Shown one piece after another: positions 18,950 to 27,995 of a stretch of 64,000 nucleotides of DNA. The DNA is taken from contig CBFIAR010000007.1 in NCBI GenBank assembly GCA_965660625.1, positions 62,001 to 126,000 of the forward strand, given 5' to 3'. Below the pieces are notes generated by a model that made no database searches, was not told the DNA's origin, and saw only the letters and a list, made by a program, of their open reading frames with translations. The DNA comes from Glaciecola sp965660625 (GTDB lineage Bacteria; Pseudomonadota; Gammaproteobacteria; Enterobacterales; Alteromonadaceae). The position numbers and the translations under genes were made by a program. How positions within the stretch are numbered: position 1 is the first letter of the stretch; each line of letters opens with the position of its first letter.

Positions 18950-20182
18950 ATGAATTCTGGATGTGAAACACCGGGCTTAATGCCAATAGAACGGGCTATG
19001 CAGATAATTTCTGACACTATTTCACCGATCACCGATATTACGTTATGTGGTTTAGGCCAAGCTGTCGACAGAGTGATTGCAAAAGACATGGTTTCGCCAA
19101 TTAACGTGCCTGCCTATGATAATTCAGCAATGGACGGTTACGCACTTCGATATCATGATTATTTGGCATCTAATACCCTTACTTTAGTGGGCAAAAGCTT
19201 CGCTGGAACCAAGTTTACTGGGACGATGCAAGAGGGGGAATGTGTACGCATTATGACGGGAGGTGAAATACCCGAAGGTGCTGACACCGTCGTCATGCAA
19301 GAAAACACGGTCGCTATTGGCAATCAAATCACCTTTATTTCAGCGAGCAGAGGAGACGCAATAAGGCCTGCGGGTGATGACATAAAAAAAGGTGCAACTA
19401 TCTTGCACGTTGGCGACCGCATTAATGCCATCGATATCGGTTTATTAGCATCACTGGGGGTCAGTCACGTTCCTGTATACCGAAAATTACGTGTAGCGGT
19501 TTTTTCAACGGGTGACGAATTGTTGGCTGTCGGTGAGCAAGCGCGCAGCGACCGTATATTTGACACGAATCGCCCAATGCTGCTGGCAATGCTCTCAAAG
19601 ATGGGTGTTGAAACTCTTGATATGGGCATTATTGAAGACGATAAAGCACAAATCAAAGCCGCATTTGAGTATGCTAATCAGCAAGCTGACTGTGTTATTA
19701 CAAGTGGCGGCGTGTCGGTGGGTGAGGCTGACTACACACGTGAAATTTTGGAAGAATATGGCAATGTTGATTTTTGGAAGTTAGCAATAAAACCTGGTAA
19801 GCCACTCGCGTTTGGTCGTTTACCGAATAGCGTCTTTTTTGGCTTACCTGGTAACCCCGTATCATCTGCCGTCACCTTCGACCAAATAGCTGCCCCTGCA
19901 TTGGCGATTTTAGCCGGATGTAAAGTTAAGTCGCCAGTGCTGTTGCCTGCAATTTCAGCGAGTATATTTAAGAAGCGGCCAGGACGCACGGATTACCAAA
20001 GAGCGTATTACTCTATTGGTGAAAGTGGTCACATAAGCGTTGAAACGCTTGGCTCACAGAGCTCGGGTGTTTTATCTTGCTTTCGCAAAAGCAATTGCTA
20101 TGCCGTGCTAGAAAGTGAACGTGGCCGAGTTTCTGTCGGTGAAAGCGTTCGGATACTCCCTTTTAGTTCGATAGTGAGTTAG
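18950..20182 (+). CDS. moeA: Molybdopterin molybdenumtransferase
   Basis: 410 residues, full length for MoeA, which inserts molybdate into adenylylated molybdopterin. The domain I-II signature VPAYDNSAMDGYAL, the MTGGEIPEGADTVVMQE segment, the MPT-binding TSGGVSVGEADYT and the PGKPLAFGR...FFGLPGNPVS region are all present. It starts 6 nt before moeB's neighbour relation: the moeA stop is 6 nt from the moeB ATG, so they form an operon. With moaA and fdhD about 34 kb downstream it serves molybdoenzymes. Confidence 0.93.
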   Translation: MNSGCETPGLMPIERAMQIISDTISPITDITLCGLGQAVDRVIAKDMVSPINVPAYDNSAMDGYALRYHDYLASNTLTLVGKSFAGTKFTGTMQEGECVRIMTGGEIPEGADTVVMQENTVAIGNQITFISASRGDAIRPAGDDIKKGATILHVGDRINAIDIGLLASLGVSHVPVYRKLRVAVFSTGDELLAVGEQARSDRIFDTNRPMLLAMLSKMGVETLDMGIIEDDKAQIKAAFEYANQQADCVITSGGVSVGEADYTREILEEYGNVDFWKLAIKPGKPLAFGRLPNSVFFGLPGNPVSSAVTFDQIAAPALAILAGCKVKSPVLLPAISASIFKKRPGRTDYQRAYYSIGESGHISVETLGSQSSGVLSCFRKSNCYAVLESERGRVSVGESVRILPFSSIVS

Positions 20183-20188
20183 TACTTA

Positions 20189-20947
20189 ATGAATGATAAA
20201 ACGATTACCACTGAGCTGGCGCTTAGATACAGTCGTCAAATACTGTTATCAGGTTTCGATCTCGACAAGCAAGAAGTGCTCATTAATAGTCGTGTCCTGA
20301 TGATTGGCGCAGGCGGGATAGGTTGCGCTGCAGCTCAATACTTAGTGGCAGCGGGTATTGGTCAATTAACACTGATTGACGATGACGTGGTAGAAATCAC
20401 CAATTTACAGCGCCAAGTGCTGCATTTTGAAGATAGCATTGGGGCGAAAAAGGTTGCTTCCGCTGTGTCTACTTTACGCAATATCAATCGTCATGTTGTG
20501 CTTCAGGCAATAGATAGACGGCAAACCGCTGACGAGCTTGAAAGGCTGATAGCAGAACATGACATCGTGCTAGATTGCAGCGATAATATCGATACGCGCA
20601 ATACGCTCAACGATGTTTGTTACAGAACAAATATACCTCTGGTATCGGGTGCTGCAATAAGAATGGAAGGTCAAGTATTCTGTGTCATTCCAAAATTAAA
20701 GTCAGCTTGCTATCGCTGTGTTAGCCATTTTTTTCCAGAGCAGAATCTGAGTTGCGTAGAATCTGGCGTGATGTCGCCAGTGGTTGGCATTATTGGCGCG
20801 ACTCAGGCCAATGAAGCAATAAAAATATTGACTGATTATGGCAATGCTGCAATCAATAGGCTTCAGGTATTCGACGCAATGGCATCAAGATGGGAAAGTT
20901 TTAAGGTCAATCCGCTAAAAGGTTGTAAGGCGTGTTGGCCAAATTAA
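20189..20947 (+). CDS. moeB: Molybdopterin-synthase adenylyltransferase
   Basis: 252 residues, an E1-like enzyme that adenylates the C-terminal glycine of MoaD. The nucleotide-binding loop GAGGIGCAAAQYL, the IDDDVVEITNLQRQ segment with the conserved Arg/Gln and the LDCSDNIDTR motif are clear. Two CxxC pairs (CYRC and CKAC) are the zinc site. CVESGVMSP holds the reactive cysteine region. It follows moeA by 6 nt. HesA/ThiF relatives are the alternative, but linkage to moeA supports MoeB. Confidence 0.9.
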   Translation: MNDKTITTELALRYSRQILLSGFDLDKQEVLINSRVLMIGAGGIGCAAAQYLVAAGIGQLTLIDDDVVEITNLQRQVLHFEDSIGAKKVASAVSTLRNINRHVVLQAIDRRQTADELERLIAEHDIVLDCSDNIDTRNTLNDVCYRTNIPLVSGAAIRMEGQVFCVIPKLKSACYRCVSHFFPEQNLSCVESGVMSPVVGIIGATQANEAIKILTDYGNAAINRLQVFDAMASRWESFKVNPLKGCKACWPN

Positions 20948-20959
20948 CACTTAAATCAT

Positions 20960-21231
20960 ATGTCCAAATCTTTTCAGTCAGTAATGAAGACTACTTCACA
21001 TGATTTAACAGGCGTATACAAAAAAACACACTCAGTTGCAGTGATACCCAGCAGCGGTACTTTTGCAATGGGCAACATTCCTGCCAATGGAACCGTGCTC
21101 AAAGCGAGAACTAGCTCAGCCAATCCGCAGGCACTGTTTGGGTTGATATGCAGGCAACAGGCGTTGATATGTTAATTAGCGCCCCGCAAAAAGCTTGCAG
21201 CGCGATGAACCGGCAGATTTCCAGTAGTTAG
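20960..21231 (+). pseudogene. Remnant of a class V (PLP-dependent) aminotransferase
   Basis: The first frame (from 20960) reads HSVAVIPSSGTFAM, like the N-terminal HSVAxIPGSGTFGM segment of class V aminotransferases. A second frame, one base shifted, reads VWVDMQATGVDMLISAPQK to a stop at 21231, like the active-site region VWVDMxxTGVDVLISAPQKGW with the PLP lysine. The two pieces are joined directly, so most of the roughly 370-residue gene is missing by internal deletion and the frame is broken. It cannot be functional. Homology is judged by eye. Confidence 0.6.
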
Positions 21232-21362
21232 CTGACTCAACACCGGTGGTTTTTGACTAAAATTTATGTGCCATGTGCGGCAACTGGGAACAAGCGTTCA
21301 TATTAATAAGGCATTGCCACTTCCAACCTCACGCAACGAGCACAAATAAAACAGTAAAAAAA

Positions 21363-21391
21363 TTAGTAACACAGCCAAACTTCATTATAAT
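21363..21391 (+). promoter_or_regulatory. Likely sigma70 promoter of speA
   Basis: A consensus -10 TATAAT at 21386-21391 lies 17 bp after TTAGTA (21363-21368), a weak -35. A short hairpin CCCTA/TAGGG follows within the first 20 nt of the leader. The distance to the speA ATG is about 70 nt. Confidence 0.55.
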
Positions 21392-21460
21392 ACGCGCCCT
21401 ACCTTTGTTAGGGATTGGAACTTTTTCTGTTTATTTTGATTTTGATGGGGTAACGCTGTT

Positions 21461-23386
21461 ATGACGACAAATAATGTTGACTGGTCGATTGAAGATGCTG
21501 AGCGTATCTACGGCGTATCGAGTTGGGGTGGCGGCTACTTTAAAATAGGCGAAAATGGCAATGTTCAAGTTTCGCCTGACCCCAAAAATCCAAATATTCG
21601 AATTGACTTTAAGTCAGTGGTTGATGAAATTGCTCAAGAAGGTATTCAATTTCCTGTCGTGATTCGCTTTCACGACATTTTGCGATCACAGGTTGTGGGC
21701 ATTAATGAATGCTTTAACCAAGTTATTGCTGATGCTAAATATAAAGGCAAATACAACGGTGTTTACCCAATCAAAGTCAATCAAACACGAGAAGTCGTTG
21801 AAGAGATTGTTGACGCCGGTGCACCCTACGATTACGGTCTTGAAGCAGGTTCTAAATCTGAGCTTTTAGCAGTGCTTGCATACAATACAAATGCGAACTC
21901 GCTAACCATTTTAAATGGTTATAAGGACGAAGAGTTCATTCGATTATCACTTCTCGGAAGAAAACTCGGCCGAAAAGTCGTTGTGGTTATCGAAAAGTTT
22001 TCCGAACTGCACTTGCTGATCAGAATAGCAAAAGAATTAAACATTGAACCTATCGTCGGCTTGCGTTCAAAAATGACCGCGATGGGTAAAGGTAAGTGGC
22101 AAGGTTCGAGTGGTGATAGAGCGAAATTTGGACTCACTATTCCCGAAATCATCAATGCCGCCAAGCTGCTCGAAAAAGAGGGTATGGCGCATACCTTGAA
22201 ATTACTGCACTTCCACATCGGTAGCCAGTTAACCGATATTCGTGCAATCAAAGACGCGGTAAACGAAAGTGCACGCATTTACGCTGAATTACATAAAATG
22301 GGCTTTGCCCTTGAGTATGTAGACGTTGGTGGTGGTTTAGGTATCGATTACGATGGAAGCAAGTCAACCAACGATTCTTCGCGCAACTACAGTTTGAATG
22401 AGTATGTAGCTGATGTTGTATACGGTATGAAAGAAGTCTGCGACCTTGAAGGTGTACCTCACCCTAATTTGGTCACAGAAAGTGGTCGAGCAATTACCGC
22501 TCATCATAGCTGTGTTGTGACTGAAATTGTCGGTGAAATTAAAGCTGATGGCGCAATGCTGGATACATCAAAGACTGAGGGTGAGCATGTTTTGTTAAAG
22601 AATATGCGCGAACTGCTGGAGTATTGGAATAACGAACAAAATCTTCAAGAAGTTTATAACGATGCATCTGAATGGAAAGAAAAGGCCGTAAGTGCGTTTA
22701 AACTGCGCGTTATATCTCTGGAAGAACTTGGCAAAATTGAAACCTTGTACTGGCAAGTTATGCGCCGCTTACAGGTATTCTATCGTGATGTTGAATTTAT
22801 ACCAGAGGGCCTACAGCATTTAGACTTCTCACTGTCGTCTCAGTATTTGTGTAACTTTTCGATTTTTCAATCGGCAGCAGATACATGGGCCATTGACCAA
22901 TTAATTCCCGTTGTGCCTATATCAGGCATGCACAAAAAACCTGATATCAATTGTTCGATAGTCGATATTACTTGCGACAGCGATGGCAAAATAGACCAGT
23001 TTATTGTTGACCGTCAATTGCAAAATATTATGCCTATTAGTTCTTTACAGCCAGGTGAAAAAGCGCATTTAGGCTTATTCTTAACTGGCGCATATCAAGA
23101 CGTTATGGGCGACATGCACAACTTGTTTGGTCGTGTGAATGAAGTGCATATTTTCAGCGACGATGATGATCCAGAAGACTTTTATATTGAAGAGTTCGTT
23201 GCGGGTTCGTCGGTGCAAGATGTATTAACGATTATGCAATATCACCCGAATGCAATGGCAATTGATGTGAAAAAACAGATAGACAAAGAAGTTGCCAATG
23301 GTCAAATACCTCCGCGTGAAGGTGTTAAATGGACTGACTTCTATGAAAATTGCTTGAAAGGGTATACGTACCTGAAAACATCATAA
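21461..23386 (+). CDS. speA: Biosynthetic arginine decarboxylase
   Basis: 641 residues, full length. PLP-dependent fold III enzyme that turns arginine into agmatine, first step of the alternative putrescine route. The PLP lysine lies in YNGVYPIKVNQ; other family blocks are GLEAGSKSEL, HFHIGSQ, YVDVGGGLGIDYDG and the LVTESGRAITAHH segment. The typical SpeA start WSIEDAERIYGVSSWG GGYF is present, so the ATG at 21461 is well supported. No speB lies next to it in the window. Confidence 0.95.
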   Translation: MTTNNVDWSIEDAERIYGVSSWGGGYFKIGENGNVQVSPDPKNPNIRIDFKSVVDEIAQEGIQFPVVIRFHDILRSQVVGINECFNQVIADAKYKGKYNGVYPIKVNQTREVVEEIVDAGAPYDYGLEAGSKSELLAVLAYNTNANSLTILNGYKDEEFIRLSLLGRKLGRKVVVVIEKFSELHLLIRIAKELNIEPIVGLRSKMTAMGKGKWQGSSGDRAKFGLTIPEIINAAKLLEKEGMAHTLKLLHFHIGSQLTDIRAIKDAVNESARIYAELHKMGFALEYVDVGGGLGIDYDGSKSTNDSSRNYSLNEYVADVVYGMKEVCDLEGVPHPNLVTESGRAITAHHSCVVTEIVGEIKADGAMLDTSKTEGEHVLLKNMRELLEYWNNEQNLQEVYNDASEWKEKAVSAFKLRVISLEELGKIETLYWQVMRRLQVFYRDVEFIPEGLQHLDFSLSSQYLCNFSIFQSAADTWAIDQLIPVVPISGMHKKPDINCSIVDITCDSDGKIDQFIVDRQLQNIMPISSLQPGEKAHLGLFLTGAYQDVMGDMHNLFGRVNEVHIFSDDDDPEDFYIEEFVAGSSVQDVLTIMQYHPNAMAIDVKKQIDKEVANGQIPPREGVKWTDFYENCLKGYTYLKTS

Positions 23387-23396
23387 AGGATAGTTA

Positions 23397-23425
23397 GCAG
23401 GAGCTTGGGTTTTCTCAACTCCTGC
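23397..23425. terminator. Hairpin between speA and the convergent serine hydrolase gene
   Basis: GCAGGAG (23397-23403) and CTCCTGC (23419-23425) form a 7-bp GC-rich stem about 10 nt after the speA stop, flanked by partly paired TTA/CAA. There is no good T-run, so termination is likely but not certain. Confidence 0.45.
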
Positions 23426-23494
23426 CAACAACTTCTAAGCTTATAACGACGTAGGTGACCATTGACCAAAAGCGCATTGTGGCCATTGCTTTGG

Positions 23495-24637
23495 TTAATT
23501 CACACCTATTAATGCATCAGACTGATGCGCTTCTATCTGTTTCTTCCAAAACGTTGCTGTTAGCTCATTGATAGCATTGGACTCCGCATTCATTAGCAGT
23601 GCATAGCCGACGCCTAATTCAGGTGAGAAAGCGACATCAGCACGATATCCTTGTACCCAACCACCGTGATAAATAATGTCAACATCATCAACATTATAAA
23701 TGCGCCAGCCCAAACCATAGTGCGCATCCTTTAATTGCTTTCTCCATTCTCGGCGATACATTTCACGTTTTGTTTTAACTCTTGTTTTGATGAGTGATTC
23801 AACCATGCTTTGATCAATTATATCGGGATATTCTAGTAGCATCGCCTTTAACCAAATTTCCATGTCAGCAGCACTCGCATTAACGCCTGCGGCCGGAGAA
23901 TATTTGTAATAGTTGTTTTTAACGCGAACGCTTACCCATTTATTTTTATCTATCGCAGCATGAGGTTTCGCCCATTTCTTTGATGTCATGAGTGCTTTAC
24001 GACCTACGCTTGCTGTGGGCATTTTTAGAGGTGTGAAAATGCTATGGGTTATCTCGTCTGCAAACGTGGTGTTTTGTTGGCGATAATATTCTTCAAGCAC
24101 ACCGAAAAATGTATTTTGATAAGTGTAGCAACTACCTGGTTTACATAACGAATCTAGCCCCTCCAAATGGTGCAATACGCGCGGAAGTTTATAATTAGCT
24201 TCAATCAAATTATCATAAGCATTGGGGGTGAAGCCCGTTGATTGACCAATGATGTGTTGCAGTAAAATAGGAGCGTCGGTGTAATTATCAAACTTGTAAT
24301 CGGGCAGTAATTCTTGCAAAGAGTTTTGCCAAGTTAGCTTGTTCTCTTTGACTTGTTTTGCTAGAAACACCGCGGTAAACGTTTTTGAAACGGAGGCTAA
24401 TCGAAACACCGTTTCTTTGTCGATTGAGGTGCCTGATTTTTCGGTTTTTCCAAAAAATTCAAATCGGGTTGGCTGATTGGGGGCAACCATTACAAAGGCA
24501 AGACCAGGTAGTTTCTTTTTCTTTGCCATTGCTTTCATTTCGTTTGTAAAATCATCTACCCAAGTGTCAGCCCAAACAGACGCTGAGAGTAGGTTAAATA
24601 GGGATACTAAGATGAGCGCTGATTTAGAAAATTGCAA
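23495..24637 (-). CDS. Exported serine hydrolase (beta-lactamase/penicillin-binding-like, class C family)
   Basis: 380 residues. A signal peptide of about 23 residues ends in ASVWA. The beta-lactamase-family motifs are visible: the nucleophile in SVSKTF (SxxK), a YxN-type YQN in CYTYQN and an HGG motif in IIYHGGWVQGY replacing KTG. Such proteins act as esterases, D-amino-peptidases or PBP-like enzymes in the periplasm; true beta-lactamase activity is unlikely with HGG. Convergent with speA. Substrate unknown. Confidence 0.8.
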   Translation of the reverse strand: MQFSKSALILVSLFNLLSASVWADTWVDDFTNEMKAMAKKKKLPGLAFVMVAPNQPTRFEFFGKTEKSGTSIDKETVFRLASVSKTFTAVFLAKQVKENKLTWQNSLQELLPDYKFDNYTDAPILLQHIIGQSTGFTPNAYDNLIEANYKLPRVLHHLEGLDSLCKPGSCYTYQNTFFGVLEEYYRQQNTTFADEITHSIFTPLKMPTASVGRKALMTSKKWAKPHAAIDKNKWVSVRVKNNYYKYSPAAGVNASAADMEIWLKAMLLEYPDIIDQSMVESLIKTRVKTKREMYRREWRKQLKDAHYGLGWRIYNVDDVDIIYHGGWVQGYRADVAFSPELGVGYALLMNAESNAINELTATFWKKQIEAHQSDALIGVN

Positions 24638-24904
24638 ACTTTACCGCTTTTATTATTATCGAAAATGCATTATCAGCTAATAGGTACGTCAAATTCAACC
24701 TAAGTTCAATTTCTGAACAAATCAGCGAGCTGAACTTATAACTTGGACCTAAAACAACGTGTTTTCATTCAGATCTGGGGAGCCCACACTTAAGCCTTAT
24801 AAAATTGGTAGATGCTAAATTCCCAAAAGCCATTGGCGTATGGAGAGTTAATTATGTAATGTTGCGCCCATCAAACAGTTAACACAATCTAAAGAGAGTG
24901 TAAT

Positions 24905-25489
24905 ATGAATAAGGAATCAATAGCCAACCCGCGCTCAAGTAAGTTACAAACAGGTGTTCCTCAAATTAATGCCGGTCAAATACATGCTCTCCATACAAAC
25001 TATCCTGAATATGCTCATTTGTATAAAAGCATCGTCGCAACGCCGCATGGTTTTCTAAGTATTTTTGCTACAGATAATGCAGTAAAAGCGATTGATTTTA
25101 GTGATATTCATCCGCTTGCTAATGAAAATAGGATATCAAAGCTTGCAGCCAAACAGCTATCAGAATACATTGCCAACAAGCGCGAATGTTTCGATTTACC
25201 GCTCGAGCCTGATGGCACTGATTTTCAGAAGCATGTATGGCAAGCTTTACTCGATATTCCTTTTGGAACAACCGCAAGTTATCTGGATATTGCAATCGCC
25301 GTAGGTAATAAAAAAGCTTGCCGCGCTGTGGGAGCAGCGAATGGCAAAAATCCAATACCCATCGTTATTCCTTGCCATCGAATAATTGGAACAAATGGCA
25401 AACTCACTGGGTATGCTGGTGGTTTAACTCGCAAAACGTATTTACTTGCTCTTGAATCTAAGACAAGTTACTTCACAATAAAAGGATGA
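24905..25489 (+). CDS. ogt: Methylated-DNA--protein-cysteine methyltransferase
   Basis: 194 residues. The acceptor cysteine motif IPCHRII is followed by GxxxGYAGG, and FQKHVWQALLDIPFGTTASY is the DNA-binding helix-turn-helix block with the RAVGAANGKNP arginine-finger region. The protein removes alkyl groups from O6-alkylguanine in a suicide reaction. The first 45 residues are not part of the domain and are unlike the usual N-terminus; a later start is possible, though AAGAGAGTG lies just before the chosen ATG. The stop overlaps the next gene (ATGA). Confidence 0.9.
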   Translation: MNKESIANPRSSKLQTGVPQINAGQIHALHTNYPEYAHLYKSIVATPHGFLSIFATDNAVKAIDFSDIHPLANENRISKLAAKQLSEYIANKRECFDLPLEPDGTDFQKHVWQALLDIPFGTTASYLDIAIAVGNKKACRAVGAANGKNPIPIVIPCHRIIGTNGKLTGYAGGLTRKTYLLALESKTSYFTIKG

Positions 25490-26373
25490 TATTGAAAACT
25501 TCTCATTTAATTGAATTGTTAGTTTTAGGCGCAATTTGGGGGGCTTCATTTATGCTCATGAAGTCGACCGTGCCCGCTTTCGGAGTCTTTGCTCTGGTCG
25601 AAGTGCGAGCAACGTTAGCGGCATTATTTTTACTGCCGGTAGTCTACTTTACTCGCCAATGGGCGGATTTATCTGGGAATTGGGCGAAGCTGATGTTCGT
25701 TGGCGCAATCAATACCGCCATTCCATTTAGCTTGTTTGCTTATACTAGCGTGCATTTGGATGCCGGCTTAACTGCGATACTGAATGCCACCGCACCTATG
25801 TTTGGCGCCGTGATAGCCTACTTCTATTTGCAAGATCGAATTGGTGTGCACGGCGTTATTGGTACATTTCTTGGTTTCTTAGGTGTGGTTATTATAAGCC
25901 AAGATACGCATTCTGCGAGCCCCGTGACTTTACTGCCCGTGTTAACCGCCTTAGCCGCCACTTGCTGTTATGGCATTGCCGCTTGTTTTATGAAAAAACA
26001 TTTAAGTGGTGTAAAACCGTTTGCAATCGCTGCTGGGAGTCAGGTATTCGCTGCATTGTTATTATTTCCTTTCGCTCTATACGCATGGCCTGAGGTTAAC
26101 CCAGATGCAAGTACTTGGGGGGCCGCTTTGGTTTTAGCTCTGGTTTGCACTGGCGTTGCTTATATTATGTATTTTGATTTGATTGCTAAAGTGGGAGCAT
26201 CGCAAGCGATGACGGTTGGCTATTTGGTACCTATGTTTGGTATTTTGTGGGGCATGGTCGTGCTAGGCGAAGTGCTTTCAAACTATGCCATGGTAGGTGG
26301 AAGCCTCATTATTGTTGGTGTGATGATCACAACAGGTATTTTAAAACGCCGTCGCGCAAAGGTTGAGCTATAG
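25486..26373 (+). CDS. EamA/DMT-family transporter
   Basis: 295 residues, about ten membrane helices in two EamA repeats (LVLGAIWGASFMLMK at the start; GGSLIIVGVMITTGILKRR at the end). The ATG overlaps the ogt stop by 4 nt with AAAGG upstream, so the two are probably co-transcribed. The WGASF motif and the PxxxA in helix 4 region are typical of the family. Substrate unknown. Confidence 0.8.
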   Translation: MILKTSHLIELLVLGAIWGASFMLMKSTVPAFGVFALVEVRATLAALFLLPVVYFTRQWADLSGNWAKLMFVGAINTAIPFSLFAYTSVHLDAGLTAILNATAPMFGAVIAYFYLQDRIGVHGVIGTFLGFLGVVIISQDTHSASPVTLLPVLTALAATCCYGIAACFMKKHLSGVKPFAIAAGSQVFAALLLFPFALYAWPEVNPDASTWGAALVLALVCTGVAYIMYFDLIAKVGASQAMTVGYLVPMFGILWGMVVLGEVLSNYAMVGGSLIIVGVMITTGILKRRRAKVEL

Positions 26374-26550
26374 CTAGGCTTGGCCCTATCTCGCTTTAGG
26401 CCGTTCAAAGACGTTCTCAAATATTCATTATTTGGGAGTAAGTTAACATCCTGTTATTGAGCCAGTAAGGTATCCAAATAGTAAGCAAAGTCTACTGACA
26501 AGGGGTTTTCAGTTAGATACACTATGCGCCAAATTAGAAAGGAATGAAGT

Positions 26551-27909
26551 ATGTCGTTGAGTGTTATCATCCTTGCAGCAGGCAAGGGAACAAGAATGAA
26601 GTCGTCGTTACCTAAAGTATTGCACCCGATTGCGGGTAAGCCCATGGTTGAGCATATTATTAATGCAGCGAAAGAACTCGATTGCTCCAATATCAACCTT
26701 GTTTATGGACATGGCGCTGATTTACTCGAAAAAGCCCTTGGCCATCACCAAGTGAATTGGTGTTTACAGGCGGAACAACTTGGTACCGGCCATGCTGTTC
26801 AACAGGCGGCTGTTCATATTCAAGATGAAGATGATGTCATGATCCTAGTTGGTGACGCTCCACTTATTAGTAGTGAAACCTTAAGACACTTAGTTGAAGC
26901 AAAAGCACATGCCGATCTGGCACTATTGACAGTACATTTAGATGACCCAACTGGCATGGGTCGCATCATTCGTGAAGGTGACAACATTACCGCCATTGTT
27001 GAACATAAAGATGCGAGCGATGCACAGCGCGAAATTACTGAAATTAATACAGGCATGATGTTGATGTCTGGAAAAGACCTAAAACGTTGGTTAGGTAATT
27101 TGTCTAATGACAATTCGCAAGGCGAATATTATCTGACTGACGTGATAGAAATGGCCGCCAAAGAAGGTAAGACCATTCGTGCCGCTCACCCAGTGTGGGA
27201 GCGAGAAGTAGAAGGCGTAAATAATCGCCTTCAACTATCATCATTGGAATCGGCCTATCAATTTCGCAATGCAGAGGCGTTAATGACAGACGGGGTCAGT
27301 TTAGCTGACCCGCGTCGTATTGACGTACGCGGCAAATTGACCGTTGGCCAAGATGTGAGCATCGATATTAATGCGATATTCGAAGGCGAAGTCGAAATAG
27401 GCAATAATGTGGTGATTGGACCAAACTGTGTGTTTAGAAATTGTAAAATTGGCGATGGTACGCGCATTGAAGCGTTTTCTTTATTGGAAGATGCCGTTGT
27501 CGCTGAAAATTGCAATGTTGGCCCCTATGCACGACTTCGCCCAGGCGCTGATTTACACAACGGCGCAAAAGTAGGCAACTTCTGTGAAGTAAAAAAAGCG
27601 ATTATTGGAGAAGGCTCAAAAGTGAATCACTTGACCTACATTGGTGATGCTCAGATTGGTAAAGGGGTTAATGTAGGTGCAGGGACTATTACCTGTAACT
27701 ACGATGGCGTGAATAAGTTCAAAACCATCATCGCTGACGGTGTATTTGTGGGCAGTAATAGCTCTCTTGTAGCACCGCTTAGTATCGGTGAGAATGCTAC
27801 AATAGGAGCTGGCTCTGTGGTTACTAAGGACGTCAATGCGAAAGAACTGGCGATCGCGAGAGGTAAGCAGCGTGCAATTGCGGGTTGGGAGCGACCCAAG
27901 AAAAAGTAA
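26551..27909 (+). CDS. glmU: Bifunctional UDP-GlcNAc pyrophosphorylase / glucosamine-1-phosphate acetyltransferase
   Basis: 452 residues, full length. N-terminal uridyltransferase with LAAGKGTRMKSSLPKVLH, QLGTGHAV and the NTG motif; C-terminal left-handed beta-helix with many hexapeptide repeats (about 250-430) and the acetyltransferase segment including GAGTITCNYDG. It makes UDP-GlcNAc for peptidoglycan and LPS. It is the first gene of a glmU-deoR-glmS set on the same strand, all three of hexosamine metabolism. Confidence 0.96.
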   Translation: MSLSVIILAAGKGTRMKSSLPKVLHPIAGKPMVEHIINAAKELDCSNINLVYGHGADLLEKALGHHQVNWCLQAEQLGTGHAVQQAAVHIQDEDDVMILVGDAPLISSETLRHLVEAKAHADLALLTVHLDDPTGMGRIIREGDNITAIVEHKDASDAQREITEINTGMMLMSGKDLKRWLGNLSNDNSQGEYYLTDVIEMAAKEGKTIRAAHPVWEREVEGVNNRLQLSSLESAYQFRNAEALMTDGVSLADPRRIDVRGKLTVGQDVSIDINAIFEGEVEIGNNVVIGPNCVFRNCKIGDGTRIEAFSLLEDAVVAENCNVGPYARLRPGADLHNGAKVGNFCEVKKAIIGEGSKVNHLTYIGDAQIGKGVNVGAGTITCNYDGVNKFKTIIADGVFVGSNSSLVAPLSIGENATIGAGSVVTKDVNAKELAIARGKQRAIAGWERPKKK

Positions 27910-27935
27910 AATAGCCTAATAAATAGCCTTTAAAC

Positions 27936-27975
27936 TTGCAAATCGAAATTTAATTCATATAATACCTTTCGATTT
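27936..27975 (+). promoter_or_regulatory. Promoter and palindromic operator of the DeoR-type gene
   Basis: TTGCAA (27936-27941), a 16-bp spacer and TATAAT (27958-27963) form a good sigma70 promoter. A perfect 9-bp inverted repeat, AAATCGAAA (27940-27948) and TTTCGATTT (27967-27975), brackets the -10 box. This placement fits an operator for autorepression by the encoded regulator. Confidence 0.6.
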
Positions 27976-27995
27976 GAAATTAAAGGCTTTCGGTT

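Noticed and set aside
21273..21464. Small gene upstream of speA
   Set aside because: It runs through the speA promoter TATAAT and leader and has no recognisable content.
23495..24637. True class C beta-lactamase
   Set aside because: The third motif is HGG rather than KTG, and the YxN motif is atypical, as in esterase or peptidase relatives.
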